Source of the DNA: a bacterium Ga0077546
GTDB lineage: Bacteria; Cyanobacteriota; Vampirovibrionia; Obscuribacterales; Obscuribacteraceae
Length of the DNA: 34,131 bases
Direction: 5' to 3'
Assembly (NCBI GenBank): GCA_001464165.1
Contig: LNEX01000318.1
Coordinates: forward strand, 1 to 34,131
In this document: positions 32,713-34,131 of the stretch, piece by piece
Layout: every line of letters begins with the position of its first letter
Position numbering within the stretch: the stretch's first letter is position 1
The notes under the pieces: model-generated
The model's input: only the letters and a program-made list of their open reading frames with translations
What the model was told of the DNA's origin: nothing
Database searches by the model: none
Made by a program: the position numbers and the translations under genes

Positions 32713-32940
32713 TCACTTCTGATCGCTCTTGTTTTGATATCGCTTTTTCAGTTCTGCAAAAACGACGACCCCGTCGACTAACTCACCACGGTCTGCATGC
32801 TCGATGCCTTTTTGGACTTCTCTGCGTAGCCATTGAAGTTTCATATCCTCGACAAGTTGCTCGTGGTTTTCTGGCGACAACTGCTCGACGAGCTTGAGAA
32901 TTTCTTTGACGGAAGTCTTTTCTGGTTCTTTTTGAGTCAT
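32713..32940 (-). CDS. Antitoxin-like protein (ParD/addiction-module type), solitary
   Basis: 75 residues from the ATG at 32940; the frame extends to an ATG at 32997, but the family pattern starts after the inner one. The second half (WLRREVQKGIEHADRGELVD, then GVVVFAELKKRY) resembles the C-terminus of ParD-type antitoxins ('lr..i..gi...d.Ge..d.eevfaelr'). The N-terminal helices are unlike the usual ribbon-helix-helix start. In TA operons a RelE/ParE toxin follows the antitoxin; only 130 nt lie between this stop and the DUF2283 gene, with no toxin frame. It is therefore an orphan or a remnant. Confidence 0.65.
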   Translation of the reverse strand: MTQKEPEKTSVKEILKLVEQLSPENHEQLVEDMKLQWLRREVQKGIEHADRGELVDGVVVFAELKKRYQNKSDQK

Positions 32941-33102
32941 CGAGATGAAACCCCCAGCTGCTGGTAGATACTTGTTAAGTACAATGCTTGTTTGCAACCA
33001 ATAGAGACCGCAAGACTATTCACCTTTTATTCCCTCATAGTTTGCACTATTGTCGGCTGTACACTATGGTGATCGAGAATAGGGCTGGAGTTAGAGACCA
33101 GT

Positions 33103-33378
33103 ATGAGTAATCGCACATGGGCTTGTATCGACTGCGGTAAGACTTACCGTCGGCATCAATCTATAGAATCTGTTCGTTGCGCAATTTGCCGAAATCCATG
33201 TGAGTACGTTCACTGGAAGATTCACGTACCGTCGCCGAAAAAGCGCAAAGTGTGGGAGAAGTTCTGGCAAGCTTATAAAATCGAGAAGCAGCTGCTTGCT
33301 GATTACTATAAGAATGGACGCAAGGGCGAGCTGCGTCTAGAAATACTTAGTATGCATTTTCACGGCTCCGATTCCTGA
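33103..33378 (+). CDS. Small zinc-ribbon protein
   Basis: 91 residues. Four cysteines (C8-x2-C11 in CIDC and C26-x2-C29 in CAIC) form a treble-clef or zinc-ribbon start, followed by a basic segment (PSPKKRKVWEKFWQAYKIEK) that could bind nucleic acid. I do not recognise a named family. It lies inside the segment bracketed by the 28-nt repeat. Confidence 0.7.
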   Translation: MSNRTWACIDCGKTYRRHQSIESVRCAICRNPCEYVHWKIHVPSPKKRKVWEKFWQAYKIEKQLLADYYKNGRKGELRLEILSMHFHGSDS

Positions 33379-33435
33379 TTTCTCGATTTTGGATTTTTGA
33401 ATGCTCATTGCCTAATTTTGCCTTGATTGCAGCTA

Positions 33436-33463
33436 ATGGTTTTCGCAAGGCGAAGTCGCTATG
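33436..33463 (+). repeat. Direct repeat, right copy
   Basis: 25 of 28 bases equal 32318-32345. In the reading frame of the permease it encodes GFRKAK, against GYRKAK at the true permease C-terminus, with the stop TAG changed to TCG. Upstream codons (LIAAN) also resemble the permease's LYFAY. It looks like a decayed copy of the permease 3' end. Confidence 0.7.
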
Positions 33464-33496
33464 CTTAGGACCGGTTTGATGGAGTGATTGGCCTGC

Positions 33497-34131
33497 ATGA
33501 GTCTTGATTTCTGGACCACTACTAGTGAGTTTCTCGGTACGTCGGTCTTGAATGACTTCGCTTCCAGTAAAACTGGTCTTGCCGTGGAAATTACACCTGA
33601 TGAAAGTAATGCTTGGCTGATGATGGCAAGCAAGGATGGACCCTGCCCAGCAGTTTCAGTTTGGGGGCCGTATTCAGTAGATCCAGAAGATGTGGAGCAA
33701 TGCGTTCTAGAAGTTGTATCTACACCAAAATGGGTCTGGCAGATTAACGTTTCTGCTGGTTCACCAGACAATTCTATTGATATTGCCAAAGACCTTTGCT
33801 CCTTTTTAGCAAAGAAGGGCAAAGGTGCGGCCTATGATCTACAAGAAGGCAAGATCTTTTTCCCCCGCCCTAGTTGGTTTTCACGCTTTCGGCCAGCCAA
33901 GCGAAAAGTGGTTGATGTACCACCAGTAATTGTAGATTTGATCGAAATTGAATTCTTTTTGCCATTCTCGCGTGTTAAGGCCGAGACAGCCCAAGAGCTT
34001 TTGGATATCTTGAGAGAGTATTGTCCAGCTGCGATGCCAACGCGCTTCGGTCTTTTTGACCCATTGCAATACCGGTTGGAATCGGGCAATGATAAGCCAT
34101 TTACTAAGCTTTGGACTAAGGAGTTATCTAC
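33497..34131 (+). CDS. Unrecognised protein, 3' end cut by window edge
   Basis: From the ATG at 33497 the frame is open to the edge: 211 codons without a stop. GGAG lies 12 nt upstream, a loose spacing. It starts MSLDFWTTTSEFLGTSVLND and has no signal peptide or membrane segment. Acidic and aromatic-rich stretches (VWGPYSVDPEDVEQCVLEVV, PKWVWQINVS) suggest an alpha/beta fold, and the end has MPTRFGLFDPLQYRLE. The composition is in keeping with immunity-type proteins, but I cannot assign a family. Confidence 0.7.
   Translation, partial: MSLDFWTTTSEFLGTSVLNDFASSKTGLAVEITPDESNAWLMMASKDGPCPAVSVWGPYSVDPEDVEQCVLEVVSTPKWVWQINVSAGSPDNSIDIAKDLCSFLAKKGKGAAYDLQEGKIFFPRPSWFSRFRPAKRKVVDVPPVIVDLIEIEFFLPFSRVKAETAQELLDILREYCPAAMPTRFGLFDPLQYRLESGNDKPFTKLWTKELS

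Noticed and set aside
1..34131. rRNA, tRNA, insertion sequence, CRISPR array
   Set aside because: I saw no tRNA-like cloverleaf with CCA-end context, no rRNA core sequence, no transposase and no repeat-spacer array in the window.

Overview
The window carries a dense run of ordinary bacterial genes with moderate G+C. Start codons are ATG, GTG or TTG, usually with purine-rich ribosome-binding sites. The gene set (miaA, sppA, aroE, ftsE/ftsX, TonB/ExbB/ExbD, many secreted Ser/Pro/Ala-rich proteins) indicates a Gram-negative-type (diderm) bacterium. The style of the large low-complexity secreted proteins and of the TonB-like proteins recalls non-photosynthetic Cyanobacteriota (Vampirovibrionia/'Melainabacteria', Obscuribacter-like). 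That placement is inference only; there is no rRNA or tRNA in the window to confirm it.

Layout. 1-3849 (minus strand): a probable operon of an exported helical protein, sppA, a Yip1-like membrane protein and miaA (cut by the window edge). 4106-5665 (minus): a zinc-ribbon protein with six to seven LRSP repeats and a membrane-anchored C-terminus. 6070-7157: an exported protein whose signal peptide and body lie in different frames. 7407-12235: an energy-transduction cluster with two tandem TonB-like proteins (both with an unusual multi-pass N-terminus), ExbB and ExbD. aroE overlaps exbD by one base. 13158-16521: an SCP2-domain protein, a DciA/DUF721-zinc-ribbon protein, ftsE, ftsX and a lone barstar. 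16522-20731: a secreted calpain-like protease with an EF-hand, a small cytochrome c and a damaged-looking P-type ATPase. 20801-22249: an APC permease. 22328-25942 (minus): two cyclophilins and three exported proteins, one of them frameshifted. 25976-32582: a giant S55-protease/beta-propeller/Ig protein, a second APC permease and a DUF2283 protein. 32713-34131: an antitoxin-like gene, a zinc-ribbon protein and an incomplete gene.

How the genes may work together. ExbB and ExbD probably form a proton-driven motor that energises the two TonB-like proteins, which share similar C-terminal domains but have different linkers. FtsE/FtsX would control cell-wall hydrolysis at division. Much of the rest concerns the cell envelope and exported proteins: SppA, an exported cyclophilin, the calpain-like protein and the S55 protein.

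Most notable points: the paired multi-pass TonB proteins on one ExbBD motor; a P-type ATPase with two apparent short deletions and a His in place of the usual M6 Asp; three genes whose N-terminal part is out of frame with the body; an EF-hand/calpain-like secreted protease; an inhibitor (barstar) with no visible nuclease beside ftsX; the S55-propeller-Ig giant; and a 28-nt direct repeat bracketing a small accessory segment near the right end.
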